Shown piece by piece: positions 40,500-49,959 of a DNA stretch of 64,000 bases (within the stretch, counting starts at the first letter, position 1; the number at the start of each line of letters is the position of its first letter). The position numbers were made by a program, and so were the translations under genes. Origin of the DNA: CAWDVK01 sp963805715 (GTDB taxonomy: Bacteria; Actinomycetota; Actinomycetes; Streptosporangiales; Streptosporangiaceae); NCBI GenBank assembly GCA_963805715.1, contig CAWDVK010000004.1, forward strand, positions 372,001 through 436,000, given 5' to 3'. The notes under the pieces were generated by a model. That model was given only the letters and a program-made list of their open reading frames with translations, made no database searches and was not told the origin of the DNA.

Positions 40500-41435
40500 G
40501 TGCCCGATGCTGACGTCCTGATCCGCGCGAGTGGCCTGACCAAGAAGTTCGGCGACTTTACCGCGGTGGACGGGATCAGCTTCGAGCTGCACCGCGGAGA
40601 GGCCTTCGGCTTCCTCGGCCCCAACGGAGCGGGCAAGTCGTCGACCATGCGCATGATCGGGTGCGTGTCACCGCCGACCGGCGGCGAGCTCTCCATCCTG
40701 GGTCTCGATCCGGTGCGGGACGGCCCTGCCATCAGGGCCAGGCTCGGCGTCGTCCCGCAGGAGGACACCCTGGACGTTGAGCTTACCGTCCGCGAGAACC
40801 TGCTGATCTACGGACGCTACTTCGGCCTGCCGCGAGCGGTGATCTCCGAGCGGACCGCCAGGCTGCTGGACTTCGTGCAGCTGGCTGACCGCGCGGAGGA
40901 CCAGGTAGAGCCGCTATCCGGGGGGATGAAGCGGCGGCTGACCATCGCCCGGTCGCTGATCAACGAGCCGGAGATCCTGCTGCTGGACGAGCCGACCACC
41001 GGGCTGGACCCGCAGGCCCGGCACGTCGTCTGGGACCGCCTGTACCGGCTCAAGCAGCAGGGCGTGACGCTCGTCCTGACCACGCACTACATGGACGAGG
41101 CCGAGCAGCTCTGCGACCGGCTGGTGGTCATGGACCGGGCCAGGATCGCGGCCGAGGGCTCCCCGCGGGAACTGATCGAGGCCTACTCCACGCCCGAGGT
41201 GCTGGAGCTCCGGTTCCGCATCGCGGAGCACGATCAGGCCGCGGAGAAGCTGGCCGACGTGCCGGCGGACCGGATGGAGGTGCTCGCCGACCGGATCCTG
41301 CTCTACGTGCCGGACGGCGATGTCGCGCTGGCGTCGGTCCGGGCCCTCGGCCTGGAGCCGCTGACCTCCCTGGTCCGGCGCAGCACCCTGGAGGACGTCT
41401 TTCTCTGGCTGACCGGCCGGCGGCTGGAGGACTGA
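40500..41435 (+). CDS. ABC transporter ATP-binding protein, DrrA/NodI type
   Basis: This 311-residue ATPase has Walker A GPNGAGKSS, the Q-loop QEDTLDVELTV, signature LSGGMKRRL, Walker B ILLLDEPTTGLD and the His switch TTHYMDEAEQL. The C-terminal domain is typical of drug or lipo-oligosaccharide exporters. The GTG at 40500 is the start. Its TGA overlaps the ATG of the first permease, and a second permease follows, forming a three-gene exporter operon. The cargo is unknown. Confidence 0.9.
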   Translation: MPDADVLIRASGLTKKFGDFTAVDGISFELHRGEAFGFLGPNGAGKSSTMRMIGCVSPPTGGELSILGLDPVRDGPAIRARLGVVPQEDTLDVELTVRENLLIYGRYFGLPRAVISERTARLLDFVQLADRAEDQVEPLSGGMKRRLTIARSLINEPEILLLDEPTTGLDPQARHVVWDRLYRLKQQGVTLVLTTHYMDEAEQLCDRLVVMDRARIAAEGSPRELIEAYSTPEVLELRFRIAEHDQAAEKLADVPADRMEVLADRILLYVPDGDVALASVRALGLEPLTSLVRRSTLEDVFLWLTGRRLED

Positions 41436-42274
41436 TGGCCGCACCGGTAGCGCCCCCGGCTGACCAGCCGCGCGGCCTGGCCCCGGCCGCGGCGGCCGGC
41501 CCGTGGCAGATGGCGCTGCGGGAGTTCCGGTTCTGGCTGGTCAACTACCGGCGCACCTGGCGCGGGTCGATCTACTCCAGCGTGCTCAGCCCGGTGCTGT
41601 ACCTCGGCGCGATGGGGCTCGGCCTGGGCACGCTGGTGGACGCGCACGGACTCGCCCGCCTGGGCGGGGTCAGCTACCTGGACTTCCTCGCGCCCGGCCT
41701 GCTGGCCGCCGCCGCGATGCAGACGGCCATGGGGGAGTCCACCTATCCGGTCCTCGGGTCGGTGAAGTGGCTGAAGACCTATCAGGCGGCGGCGGCCAGC
41801 CCGCTGCGGCCCGCGGACATCTTCCACGGGCACCTGCTCTTTACCGTGCTGCGGCTGGCGATGAACTGCTCGATCTTCCTGGCCGTGATGGCGGCGTTCG
41901 GCGCGGTCCGGTCCGCCTGGGTGCTGGCCGCGCTCCCGGCCGCGGTCCTGACCGGGCTGGCGTTCGCGGCCCCGATCGAGTCCTACGCGGTGACCAGGGA
42001 CAAGGATCAGTCCTTCGCGATGCTGTTCCGGTTCGGCATGATCCCGCTGTTCCTGTTCTCGGGGACCTTCTTCCCCGTCACCCAGCTTCCCGCCTGGATC
42101 CGCCCGCTGGCCTACGTCACCCCGCTCTGGCATGGCGTGGCCATCTGCCGGTCGCTCAGCCTGGGCACGGCTGATCTGCCCGGCGTGCTGGCTCACGCCG
42201 GTTACCTGGCCGCGGTCGCGGCGGCGGGGATCGCGGTCGGCCAGCGTGCCTACCGGCGGCGGCTCTATGTCTGA
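41435..42274 (+). CDS. ABC-2 type permease, first of two
   Basis: This 279-residue permease of the NodJ/DrrB family has six hydrophobic segments and the motif LFLFSGTFFPVTQLPAWIRP plus the family Pro-rich loop LAYVTPLWHGV. An N-terminal Pro/Ala tail is cytoplasmic. It is translationally coupled to the ATPase by ATGA overlap. Confidence 0.88.
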   Translation: MAAPVAPPADQPRGLAPAAAAGPWQMALREFRFWLVNYRRTWRGSIYSSVLSPVLYLGAMGLGLGTLVDAHGLARLGGVSYLDFLAPGLLAAAAMQTAMGESTYPVLGSVKWLKTYQAAAASPLRPADIFHGHLLFTVLRLAMNCSIFLAVMAAFGAVRSAWVLAALPAAVLTGLAFAAPIESYAVTRDKDQSFAMLFRFGMIPLFLFSGTFFPVTQLPAWIRPLAYVTPLWHGVAICRSLSLGTADLPGVLAHAGYLAAVAAAGIAVGQRAYRRRLYV

Positions 42275-42281
42275 GCGGGCG

Positions 42282-42336
42282 ATGCCAGCCGGGGCGACGG
42301 CAGCCGGGGCGACGGCAGCCGGGGCGACGGCACGGA
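42282..42336 (+). repeat. 15-bp tandem repeat between the two permease genes
   Basis: Three copies of ACGGCAGCCGGGGCG plus a partial copy lie in the 96-base gap between the permeases. The repeat reads Ala-Gly-Ala in frame and could be coding-neutral spacer. Confidence 0.6.
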
Positions 42337-42370
42337 TGGCAGGCCGGGCAGCGGCAGGAGGGCCTGCGCC

Positions 42371-43213
42371 GTGAGCGCGCCGTCGGTGCGGTCGCTGCCG
42401 CTGCGGATCCTGCCGCTGCCGATGCTGCTGGCCCGCGGCGGCGGACTCGGCGGCCGCGGCAGTGCCCGCCTGATCGAGCGGCACGCCCGCGCCTACCGGC
42501 ATGCCTGGCTGGTGCTGATCTCCGGCTTCTTCGAGCCGCTGTTCTACCTGCTGTCGATCGGCGTCGGAATCGGGTCCCTGGTCGGGCACGTGGTCGGGCC
42601 GGGCGGCAAGGCGGTCGGCTTCACCAGCTTCGTGGCGCCGGCGCTGCTCGCGACCTCGTCCATGAACGGGGCGATGTTCGACTCCACCTTCAACGTGTTC
42701 TTCCGGCTCAAGTACGCCAAGCTCTACGACTCGGCGCTGGCCACGCCGATGCGCGCTGGCGACGTGGCGCTGGGCGAGATCGGCTGGGCGCTGATCCGCG
42801 GCGGCCTGTACGCGGTGGCCTTCCTGGTGGTCATGCTCGCGCTGGGGCTGGTGCACTCGGCCTGGGCAGTTCTCGCGCTGCCGACCGCGCTGCTGATCGG
42901 CTTCGCCTTCGCCTCGGCCGGCATGGCCGCGACCACCTACATGCGCAGCTGGCAGCACTTCGAGTTCATCACGCTGGCCACCCTGCCGATGTTCCTGTTC
43001 TCGGCGACCTTCTACCCGCTGAGCGTCTACCCGCGGCCGCTGCAGATCGTGGTCGAGTGCACTCCGCTGTATCAGGGCGTGGTGCTGATGCGCGGGCTGA
43101 CGCTGGGCGTGGTCGGCCCCGGCCTGATCGGGCCCGCGGCCTATCTCGCGATCATGGGCGCGGCCGGGCTGACCCTGGCAGGCCGCCGGATCAGCCGCCT
43201 GCTCCTGAAGTAG
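42371..43213 (+). CDS. ABC-2 type permease, second of two
   Basis: The 280-residue permease has the same fold as the 41435 product (LVLISGFFEPLFYLLSIGVG, MFLFSATFYPLSVYPRPLQ, CTPLYQGVVLMRG). Sequence identity between the two is modest, so they are old paralogues. Two different permeases with one ATPase suggest a heterodimeric channel. The GTG at 42371 is the start. Confidence 0.88.
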   Translation: MSAPSVRSLPLRILPLPMLLARGGGLGGRGSARLIERHARAYRHAWLVLISGFFEPLFYLLSIGVGIGSLVGHVVGPGGKAVGFTSFVAPALLATSSMNGAMFDSTFNVFFRLKYAKLYDSALATPMRAGDVALGEIGWALIRGGLYAVAFLVVMLALGLVHSAWAVLALPTALLIGFAFASAGMAATTYMRSWQHFEFITLATLPMFLFSATFYPLSVYPRPLQIVVECTPLYQGVVLMRGLTLGVVGPGLIGPAAYLAIMGAAGLTLAGRRISRLLLK

Positions 43214-43915
43214 GCCCCTGGTCTCAGCCCGCGCTGATGCCTCGTCGCCACGCACGGGCAGCTGGCCTGGCGCGGTCATCCTCTCGGCTAGATCGAGCCC
43301 GATGGCACCAGCGTGCTGACGCACACGGCAACGTCGTCGCGCTCATTCGCCGCCAGCGAGCGACGCAGGGATACGCACTGATCGCTTAATGCAAGGGTGA
43401 TCTTTAGCGGCATACCGGCGGGCCGGCCGAACACGCTGCGCGTGGTGGAGTTCGATCTGAAGGCCTTCTTAACCGTCGTCGGGGAAGACCCGCTTGCTGT
43501 TGCCGTGACAGGCCGGCGCAGTCCAACCCGGTCCTGCGGGGCTGTCCGCCCGCTGTCAGGGCGGATCGCGGAAGTCGGATCGTGCCGCTGGTGCGGGTGC
43601 CGCGCATTCTGCCGAAGATCCTGCAACCTGCCAGGCGGGCCGACCGGTTGCGGTGCTGCGCACGGACCGGGACCGGGCGATGGTGCTAGCGGTGCTGCTG
43701 GCTGGGTGTGCCGCCGCGGCAGCCAGGCGCACTCCTTCGCGATCTCCACTTTGCTCTCGTGGAGGGGCCAGTGGTACGTGGTCCACCTCGGCGGCCACGT
43801 CCGGACCAGCCGTGGCGGCATGGTCAACCAGCACGCTGTGCCGCCGGGCGTACCGGGGCCGCCCGGCGGCTGCTTACCGGCAGCCCGCACTGGACGCCCA
43901 TGCAGGCGAACGCCG
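43214..43915. other. Degraded region after the exporter operon
   Basis: No intact gene. A possible remnant of a small secreted protein is seen in the plus frame at about 43400-43870: TLRVVEFDLKAFLTVVGEDP at the start and LSWRGQWYVVHLGGHVRTS with PPGVPGPPGGC at the end, separated by a stretch without sensible sequence. There is no proper start or stop. All other frames look like noise. Confidence 0.35.
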
Positions 43916-44992
43916 TTACCGATGGCGGGCGGCGGCCCGCGAGCACCGCAGGAACAGGGCCTTGCGCGCCGCTTTAGCGACCGGCCTGACCGGGTGGTGG
44001 GCGCCGATAGCCTCCAGCACGGACTCGGCCGGCGGCGCTGGCGACCGGCCGAGCTCAGTGGCCAGCCGGGCCTGCTCCTCGTCGTCGCCGGCCAGCGCCA
44101 GAGTCCCCAGCATCCCTGCTGGCCCAGTCGTGACAAGCCGCTGGAACAGCACCTGGGCGAAGCTGTCCCGGTCCCCGGGGTCGAACCCAGCCAGATCCGC
44201 GAACATCCTCAGCACCGGGGCGGCCGCCTCAGACGCCTGGACCGCCTCCGGTGGCGGCAGTGGCACCGGAGGCAGGGCCATGGAGGACTGCGCGCTCCTG
44301 TCTGCGGCGCCGCCGGTACTGAAGGCGTTGTCGGGCAGGACGGCCTTCCGCTCCTCGTCGCTGAGCGAGTTGAACCTGGTGACCCACTGCTCCAGCTGCG
44401 CCGGATCGCTCGGGTCGGCGCCGTCCGCGAGCGCGCCCGAGAAGATGGACTTGGCCATCCCGAAGTTGGCGGGGTCTCCCATAGCCGCCACGAACTCGCT
44501 GGCCGCGCCGGTAGCGGCAGCGCGGAGCCGCGCCGGAGACGCCGATCCCGGCGCGAGGAGACGCTCGGCCGCTAGGTAGTCGGTGAACGCGGCGATGCTG
44601 CCAGGGATGGTCACGCTGTCCGCTTGCGACACACTGAGCTTGCGCGGACACCAGCTGAGCAGGAACTCCGCAACGTCGCTGGTGGTCCAGCGGCCGAGGT
44701 GGCCGTCACCGTAAGCGAACTTCCACTCCAGCGCGATGCCGGCGTCGACGGTCGCGTCGTCCGCCGCTGCCTCATCGAGCCCCGGCTGCGCCTTCAGCCA
44801 GCCACCGAACCCGTCCAGCAGCCGACCCCGGACCCGACCGAATCCAGCCTCGTCGTCCTGTCTGAGCTCCAGCTGCACCGGTCCAGCATTCCATGCGAGC
44901 GGCGCGCGGGCGCTGGATCTGCCGCCAGCCGATAACGACAGCGATGGGAGCGGAACGGGGCCGTTTCCGCCGACGGCAGTCGCCGCACGCAC
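43916..44992 (-). CDS. Conserved-looking protein of unknown function
   Basis: The ORF of up to 358 residues has the most protein-like part from WNAGPVQLELRQDDEAGFGR to the end, including GRWTTSDVAEFLLSWCPRKLS, EFVAAMGDPANFGMAKSIFS and a helical C-terminus ending KAARKALFLRC. It is mostly alpha-helical and soluble with no recognised domain. Starts near the 5' end are uncertain because the first 45 residues are low complexity. The true start may be within 44850-44992. It is surrounded by remnants, so it may be partly damaged. Confidence 0.5.
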   Translation of the reverse strand: MRAATAVGGNGPVPLPSLSLSAGGRSSARAPLAWNAGPVQLELRQDDEAGFGRVRGRLLDGFGGWLKAQPGLDEAAADDATVDAGIALEWKFAYGDGHLGRWTTSDVAEFLLSWCPRKLSVSQADSVTIPGSIAAFTDYLAAERLLAPGSASPARLRAAATGAASEFVAAMGDPANFGMAKSIFSGALADGADPSDPAQLEQWVTRFNSLSDEERKAVLPDNAFSTGGAADRSAQSSMALPPVPLPPPEAVQASEAAAPVLRMFADLAGFDPGDRDSFAQVLFQRLVTTGPAGMLGTLALAGDDEEQARLATELGRSPAPPAESVLEAIGAHHPVRPVAKAARKALFLRCSRAAARHR

Positions 44993-45005
44993 ACCGCCAT
45001 TCGCT

Positions 45006-45140
45006 TCGGCCGATGCGCGCCATCATTGCGATGGCGACGGTTCCGCCCGGCTGGACGACACGGACGAGTTCTGTAACGGCTCGGTCGCGGTCAGGTGGAC
45101 TGATGAGGTGATACATCAGGCCGAGGGACAGGGCCGCGAC
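45006..45140 (-). pseudogene. Fragment of a SAM-dependent methyltransferase
   Basis: The minus frame reads ALSLGLMYHLISPPDRDRAV and TELVRVVQPGGTVAIAMMA. This is the post-I region and motif III of class I methyltransferases (YHL-DRD-A-EL-RV-PGG). The SAM-binding GxGxG motif upstream and the C-terminal part are missing, so only about 45 codons remain. Confidence 0.5.
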
Positions 45141-45431
45141 GAGGACCGCGCCACCGGTGGTGATGTCGTCCTCGACCAGGACGACGTGCTGTCCGGCGGA
45201 TCGTCGCCCTCGGCTAGCTTGCACGTGAGTCGACAGCGCGCATCCATGTCGCGGGCGAGCTGCTTTGCGCGTCGGCCGTACCTCGATCCTCGAGGCACCG
45301 GCCAGCCATTGTCAGTCGGTGCCGCAGGCAGCGAGTTTCCCACCCGGATGCGATGCGTCAGAGCAGGTATTGCATGTCCAGTCCATGCGGCATGCCGGTA
45401 AGAGGGCCCCCTGTGCGCGTAGCATCGCAGT

Positions 45432-45662
45432 GTGACGTTCGAGCGGATCACGACAAACCCTGATGTCATGGGTGGCCTGCCGTGCATCAGGGGTCTTCGG
45501 TTTCCCGTGGCGACAGTGGTCGCGATGGTCGCCGATGGGATGACGGTCGAGCAGATTCTGGCAGAACATCCCGATCTGACGCGAGAGGACGTCAGGGAGG
45601 CCCTGCTCTACGCTGCTGAGGCCGTGCGGGAGCGGGAACTGCCGCTTCGGCACTCGGCGTGA
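45432..45662 (+). CDS. DUF433 protein, VapB45-like antitoxin
   Basis: The 76-residue DUF433 protein has the diagnostic start ERITTNPDVMGGLPCIRGLRF (partly) and the AMVADGMTVEQILAEHPDLT helix-turn-helix with EDVREALLYAAE. These proteins pair with DUF5615 PIN-like toxins. The GTG at 45432 is the start. Its TGA overlaps a GTG that begins MKFLI, the usual first residues of the toxin, but the toxin does not continue. Confidence 0.85.
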   Translation: MTFERITTNPDVMGGLPCIRGLRFPVATVVAMVADGMTVEQILAEHPDLTREDVREALLYAAEAVRERELPLRHSA

Positions 45663-45800
45663 AGTTCCTGATCGTCCTGGCGGCCAAGGGCCGCACGCAG
45701 ACTCGGCCGCAGCAGGATATCGAGGTCGTGGGACCCAGCAGTAGGCGGCAGGTTCGAGTCGCGCTCGGGGCGCCCGGGTTCGATGGCAAGTCAGCGGGAT
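45659..45800 (+). pseudogene. Remnant start of a DUF5615 (PIN-like) toxin gene
   Basis: The GTG at 45659 overlaps the DUF433 stop exactly as in intact pairs, and the first codons give MKFLI. From about codon 6 the frame (VLAAKGRTQTRPQQD...) has none of the toxin's conserved acidic residues and runs open into the next gene's antisense. The toxin body is deleted. Confidence 0.45.
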
Positions 45801-45818
45801 GGCGGCTGGGCACCGGGT

Positions 45819-47186
45819 CTAGGACTGGCGGGCGAGTAGCTCCAGGCGCGCGTGCAGCTCGGGGACGTGGGCCTCGTGCTCGGGCTTCATCAGGACGCTG
45901 CGCAGGATGCGGGCGCCGTCCTGATCGGCCACCGCTCCCCGATGCCGCCGGGCGAATGCTGCCTCGGGCACTCGCAGCGTGCTGAGGAAGACGGGCCGGG
46001 CGGCGTCCGCCATCCCGGCGCGCATGATGCGGGCGGAGGCCGCGTCGATCGACGACATGCTGCGCTCGCCGGTCACCGGGAAGTAGCAGACGATGTCCAG
46101 CTCCGGCGGCTGGTACAGCGCCAGCCTCGCCGAGGACCGCAGCAGCTCCGCCCAGGCCAGTGCGGCCCGGCGGCCGGCGGCCAGGACCTGGCCGAGCCCG
46201 GCGGGGGTGGGCGGCAGCAGCCGGAAGGTCAGCCAGAGCGCCGCGGCGGCGGCGCCGGCCCGGGAGCACTCCAGGCTGATCTCGCCCAGGTGCAGCTCGT
46301 CGGAGGTGAAGTAGGTGTACGGCGAGTCGTGCTGGTAGAGCCGGCCGACGGACGGGTCGCGGAACAGCACCGCGCCGCAGCCGTAGGGCTGAAGGCCGTG
46401 CTTGTGCGGGTCGACCACGATCGAGTCGCAGTCGGCGAGCGCCCGCCACGGGGCCGGGTCCAGGCCGGCCGGGTCGTCCAGCCCCGCCAGCAGGGTGAAG
46501 AAGCCGCCGTAGGCGGCGTCCGCATGTACCCGCACGCCGTGTCGGCGGGCGATGGCCAGCACCTCGTGCACGGGGTCGATGGCGCCGAGGCCGGTGGTCC
46601 CGGCCGTGGCGACCACGGTGCCGATCCCCCCGCCGGCCAGCAGCGCGTCCAGCGCGGCGAGATCCATCCGGCCGGCCGCGTCGACGGGCACCGGCGTGCC
46701 CTCGACCCCGAGCACCCCGCACATCCGGCTGTGGGTGTAATGCGCCTCGGCGCTGTAGGCGACGCCCCGGCCCGGGTGCAGCTCGCGGGCGATGTAGAGG
46801 GCCTCCAGGTTGGCGATGGTCCCGCTGCTGGTGAGGTGGCCCAGGTGCGGGGCCAGCCCGAACATGCCGGCCAGCTGGGCGATGACCTCCTTCTCCATCC
46901 GCGCCGTGGCCGGGCCGCCGTCCAGCGCGTGGTTGTTCGGGTTGATCAGCATCGCGGTAAGGTAGCCGACGATGGCGGCGGGATGCGGCGGTTTCAGCAT
47001 CTGGCCCGCGTAGGACGGATGGAAGAACGGGTAGTTGTCCCGCAGCCGCTCGGTGAAGGCACCGAAGGCGGCAGCGAACTGCTCGTCGCTGACGCGCAGC
47101 GAGGGAACGGGCTCGAACGGGCCGAAGGCGGCCTCCCAGCTACTGACCGCCTCCACCGCGCTACTCAGCCAGCGCTGCACGTCCAT
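45819..47186 (-). CDS. Group II pyridoxal-phosphate-dependent decarboxylase
   Basis: The 455-residue enzyme is in the glutamate/aromatic amino acid decarboxylase superfamily. Features are HLTSSGTIANLEALYIARE near the phosphate site, the VHADAAYGG Asp that contacts the PLP ring, and the Schiff-base Lys in VVDPHKHGLQPYGCGAVLF. The active-site region resembles actinobacterial tyrosine/aspartate-type members. The substrate is not determined. The ATG at 47186 has GGAGGGAG at a good distance. The GTG at 47195 is too close to it. It follows a DUF885 gene in the same direction. Confidence 0.88.
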   Translation of the reverse strand: MDVQRWLSSAVEAVSSWEAAFGPFEPVPSLRVSDEQFAAAFGAFTERLRDNYPFFHPSYAGQMLKPPHPAAIVGYLTAMLINPNNHALDGGPATARMEKEVIAQLAGMFGLAPHLGHLTSSGTIANLEALYIARELHPGRGVAYSAEAHYTHSRMCGVLGVEGTPVPVDAAGRMDLAALDALLAGGGIGTVVATAGTTGLGAIDPVHEVLAIARRHGVRVHADAAYGGFFTLLAGLDDPAGLDPAPWRALADCDSIVVDPHKHGLQPYGCGAVLFRDPSVGRLYQHDSPYTYFTSDELHLGEISLECSRAGAAAAALWLTFRLLPPTPAGLGQVLAAGRRAALAWAELLRSSARLALYQPPELDIVCYFPVTGERSMSSIDAASARIMRAGMADAARPVFLSTLRVPEAAFARRHRGAVADQDGARILRSVLMKPEHEAHVPELHARLELLARQS

Positions 47187-47204
47187 GGCCGCCACCTCCC
47201 TCCG

Positions 47205-48860
47205 TTACAGCCGGGCTAGCGCCTCGCGCAGCGGGTCCAGGCCGAGCGATCCGAGGGCGAGGGCCTGGCGGTGAAAATCGCGCAGGTCGAAGGCCGGCCC
47301 CTGCCGGGCGCGGGCCTCCTCGCGGGCCTGCATCCAGATCCGCTCGCCGAGCTTGTACGAGGGCGCCTGGCCGGGCCAGCCGAGGTACCTGTTCAGCTCG
47401 AACCGCAGCATGTCGTCCTCCACCTGCACCAGCGAGCGCAGGAACTCCCAGGCCAGCTCGGCATTCCAGGTCTCGCCGTCATGCCAGCCCGTGCCGCCCG
47501 GGATGGGAAGCTGCAGGTGCACGCCCAGGTCCACGACCACGCGGGCGGCCCGCAGCAGCTGGCCGTCGAGCATGCCCAGCAGGTTGCCGGGGTCGGAGAG
47601 GTACCCGAGTTCCTCCATCAGCCGCTCGGCGTACAGGGCCCAGCCCTCGCCGTGCCCGGACACCCAGCACAGCAGGCGCTGCCACCGGTTCAGCCGGTCC
47701 TGCTCGAAGACGGCCTGCGCGATCTGCAGATGGTGCCCCGGCACGCCCTCGTGGTAGATGGTGGTGATCTCCTTCCAGGTGGAGAACTCCTCCACGCCGT
47801 CGGGGACGGCCCACCACATCCGGCCCGGCCTGCTCCAGTCCTCGCTCGGCCCGGTGTAGTAGATCCCGCCGTCGCTGGTCGGGGCGAGCATGCACTCGAT
47901 CCGGCGGGCCGGCTCGGGGATGTCGAAGTGGGTGCCATTCAGGTCGGCGACAGCGCTGTCGGCGAATCCCTGCATCCAGTCCCGCAGGTTCTCCCGGCCG
48001 TTGATCCGGCGGCCAGGGTCGGCCTCCAGCGCGGCGATGGCCTCCGGCAGGCCGCCGCCCGGCACGATCTGGCCAGCGACCCTGGTCATTTCCGCCCGGA
48101 GCCGCCTGACTTCCTCCCAGCCCCAGGCGTAGGCCTCATCGAGGTCGATGACGGCACCGAGGAAATTGCGGGATGCCAGGGCGTACCGGTCGCGCCCGAC
48201 CGCGTCGCGCTCGGGTGCCTGCGGCAGCAGGTCGGTCTCCAGGAACCGGCCGAGGCTGGCCGTGGCCGCGCTCGCTGCCTCGGCAGCCCGGTCCAGGTCC
48301 GTGCGTAGCGCGCCCTCGGCGCCGGTCCGCCCGACCAGGTCGCCGTAGAAGTCACCGCTGCCCGACCACTCGGCGCACTGCCGCGCGCATGCCAGGATCT
48401 GGCGGCGGGCGGCTACCCGGCCCTGGCTGGCGGCCTCGGCATAGGTCTGCCGCAGGCCCGCGTACGCCCCGGGCACCGCGGCCATCCGGGCGGCCAGGTT
48501 GCGCTGCGCCTCCTCGCCTTCGGCGGGCATGAGGTCAAAGACCTGGCGGACCCCCTGCACCCAGCTGGCGATCACGTTGATGTCGCTGGTGACGACTCCC
48601 GCGTCATACAGCTCGACGGCCACCGCGAGGCGCTCCAGCATGGCGGCCTGCGCGACCCGCTCGCGCTCGTCCGCCGGGGCCAGCCGGCGCAGGGCGGTGA
48701 TCGTGGCGCGGTCCAGCTCGGCCCTGGCGGCGAAGCCCGCCGGGGTCAGGTCGGGCATCCGGTCGTCGTGGCCGGCGATCCCGGCCATGGTGGCGGTCAC
48801 CGGGTCGAGTTCGGCTACCTGCGGGACGTACCGCTCGGCGATCTCATCGACTGTGCTCAT
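47205..48860 (-). CDS. DUF885 family metallopeptidase-like protein
   Basis: The 551-residue DUF885 protein has a gluzincin-like zinc motif YHEGVPGHHLQ about two thirds along, with a further Glu in HGEGWALYAERLMEE, as in M32-like folds. No signal peptide is seen. Family members are predicted carboxypeptidases or hydrolases with few characterised. The ATG at 48860 is used. It ends 18 bases before the decarboxylase and is probably cotranscribed with it and the upstream phosphotriesterase-like gene. Confidence 0.85.
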   Translation of the reverse strand: MSTVDEIAERYVPQVAELDPVTATMAGIAGHDDRMPDLTPAGFAARAELDRATITALRRLAPADERERVAQAAMLERLAVAVELYDAGVVTSDINVIASWVQGVRQVFDLMPAEGEEAQRNLAARMAAVPGAYAGLRQTYAEAASQGRVAARRQILACARQCAEWSGSGDFYGDLVGRTGAEGALRTDLDRAAEAASAATASLGRFLETDLLPQAPERDAVGRDRYALASRNFLGAVIDLDEAYAWGWEEVRRLRAEMTRVAGQIVPGGGLPEAIAALEADPGRRINGRENLRDWMQGFADSAVADLNGTHFDIPEPARRIECMLAPTSDGGIYYTGPSEDWSRPGRMWWAVPDGVEEFSTWKEITTIYHEGVPGHHLQIAQAVFEQDRLNRWQRLLCWVSGHGEGWALYAERLMEELGYLSDPGNLLGMLDGQLLRAARVVVDLGVHLQLPIPGGTGWHDGETWNAELAWEFLRSLVQVEDDMLRFELNRYLGWPGQAPSYKLGERIWMQAREEARARQGPAFDLRDFHRQALALGSLGLDPLREALARL

Positions 48861-48920
48861 GGCCGAAGACCTTACCGAGCCGCCGCCGGGCTGCCGCGCG
48901 GCGTCCGGCTCCGGCGGCGG

Positions 48921-49889
48921 TCAGGCGGGCGCGGTGAAGTAGCGGCGCGGGTTATCCACCAGCATGGCCCGGATCTGCGCCTCGCTGACCCCGCGGTCGC
49001 GCAGCGCCGGGAGCACGTCATCGAAGATGTGCTGGTAATGCCAGGCGGGCGCGAACAGCGGGATCTGGTCCTGGCGGAACCAGTCGATGTAGCAGGCCGC
49101 GTCGTGCGAGAGGACCATGCTGCCGGCGTAGCCGCGCGCGCACATCGCCGCGACCGTGTCCACTCGCTGCTCGAACTCCGCGGTCACGTAGAGGCCGAAC
49201 CTGTCCATCCCGAGCAGGCAGCCGGCCTCGGCCAGCTCGGACAGGTAGGCCAGATCGGAACTGTCGCCGCTGTGGCCGAGCACCACCCTGGCCGGATCGG
49301 CGCCTTCCTCGCGCAGCACCCGCAGCGCGGTCAGTCCCGACCGGGACTGCGGGTACGTGTGCACGGTGACGGGCGCGCCGGTCACGGCGTGCGCGCGGGC
49401 CGCCGCCCGGAGCACCCGCTCTACCCCCGGGGTGAGGCCCGGCTCGTCGATCGCGCACTTCAGGAAGGCCGCCCTGACCCCGGTGCCGGCGATTCCCTCG
49501 GTGATGTCGGCGATGAACATGGCCGTCATCGGGTCCGATGCCGCTCCGCCCTGCCCCCGGCCCCGGTAGCGGAAGTACAGCGGAAGCTCGTTGTAGGTGT
49601 AGAGGCCGGCTGCCACGATGATGTTGATGTCGGTGCGTTCCGCCACCCGCCGGATCCGGGCGATGTCCCGGCCGAGGCCGAGCACGGTCGGGTCGGCGAT
49701 GGTGGCGCAGCCGCGCTGGTGCAGCGCGGTCAGCCTGGCCGCGGCGTCGGCGATCCGCTCGTCCTCATCCCAGCCGGCCGGGTAGTTCTGCCGGATCTCC
49801 TCGTTCAGCACGAACACGTGCTCATGCATCAGCGTGGCCCCGAGCGCCGCGACGTCAACTGGGCCCCGTACCGTCTCGACCTGCGGCAT
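48921..49889 (-). CDS. Phosphotriesterase-family metal hydrolase
   Basis: This 322-residue amidohydrolase-superfamily protein of the PTE/PLL group has HEH (LMHEHVF) for the alpha metal, a bridging Lys in AFLKCAID, His ligands in VTVHTYPQS and VLGHSGDSSDL, and Asp in VLSHDAACY. Natural substrates of such proteins are lactones or esters. Phosphotriesterase activity is usually secondary. The ATG at 49889 is 70 bases from the divergent acyl-CoA dehydrogenase operon. Confidence 0.88.
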   Translation of the reverse strand: MPQVETVRGPVDVAALGATLMHEHVFVLNEEIRQNYPAGWDEDERIADAAARLTALHQRGCATIADPTVLGLGRDIARIRRVAERTDINIIVAAGLYTYNELPLYFRYRGRGQGGAASDPMTAMFIADITEGIAGTGVRAAFLKCAIDEPGLTPGVERVLRAAARAHAVTGAPVTVHTYPQSRSGLTALRVLREEGADPARVVLGHSGDSSDLAYLSELAEAGCLLGMDRFGLYVTAEFEQRVDTVAAMCARGYAGSMVLSHDAACYIDWFRQDQIPLFAPAWHYQHIFDDVLPALRDRGVSEAQIRAMLVDNPRRYFTAPA

Positions 49890-49959
49890 GAGATGACCGT
49901 AGCGTGGTGTCCATACCGCCCGGTAGGTAGTCTTGTCCGGACTCTCCAGGAGGCAGCCG

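Noticed and set aside
41303..43324. 673-codon minus-strand ORF opposite the ABC permeases
   Set aside because: Composition shadow of two clear permease genes.
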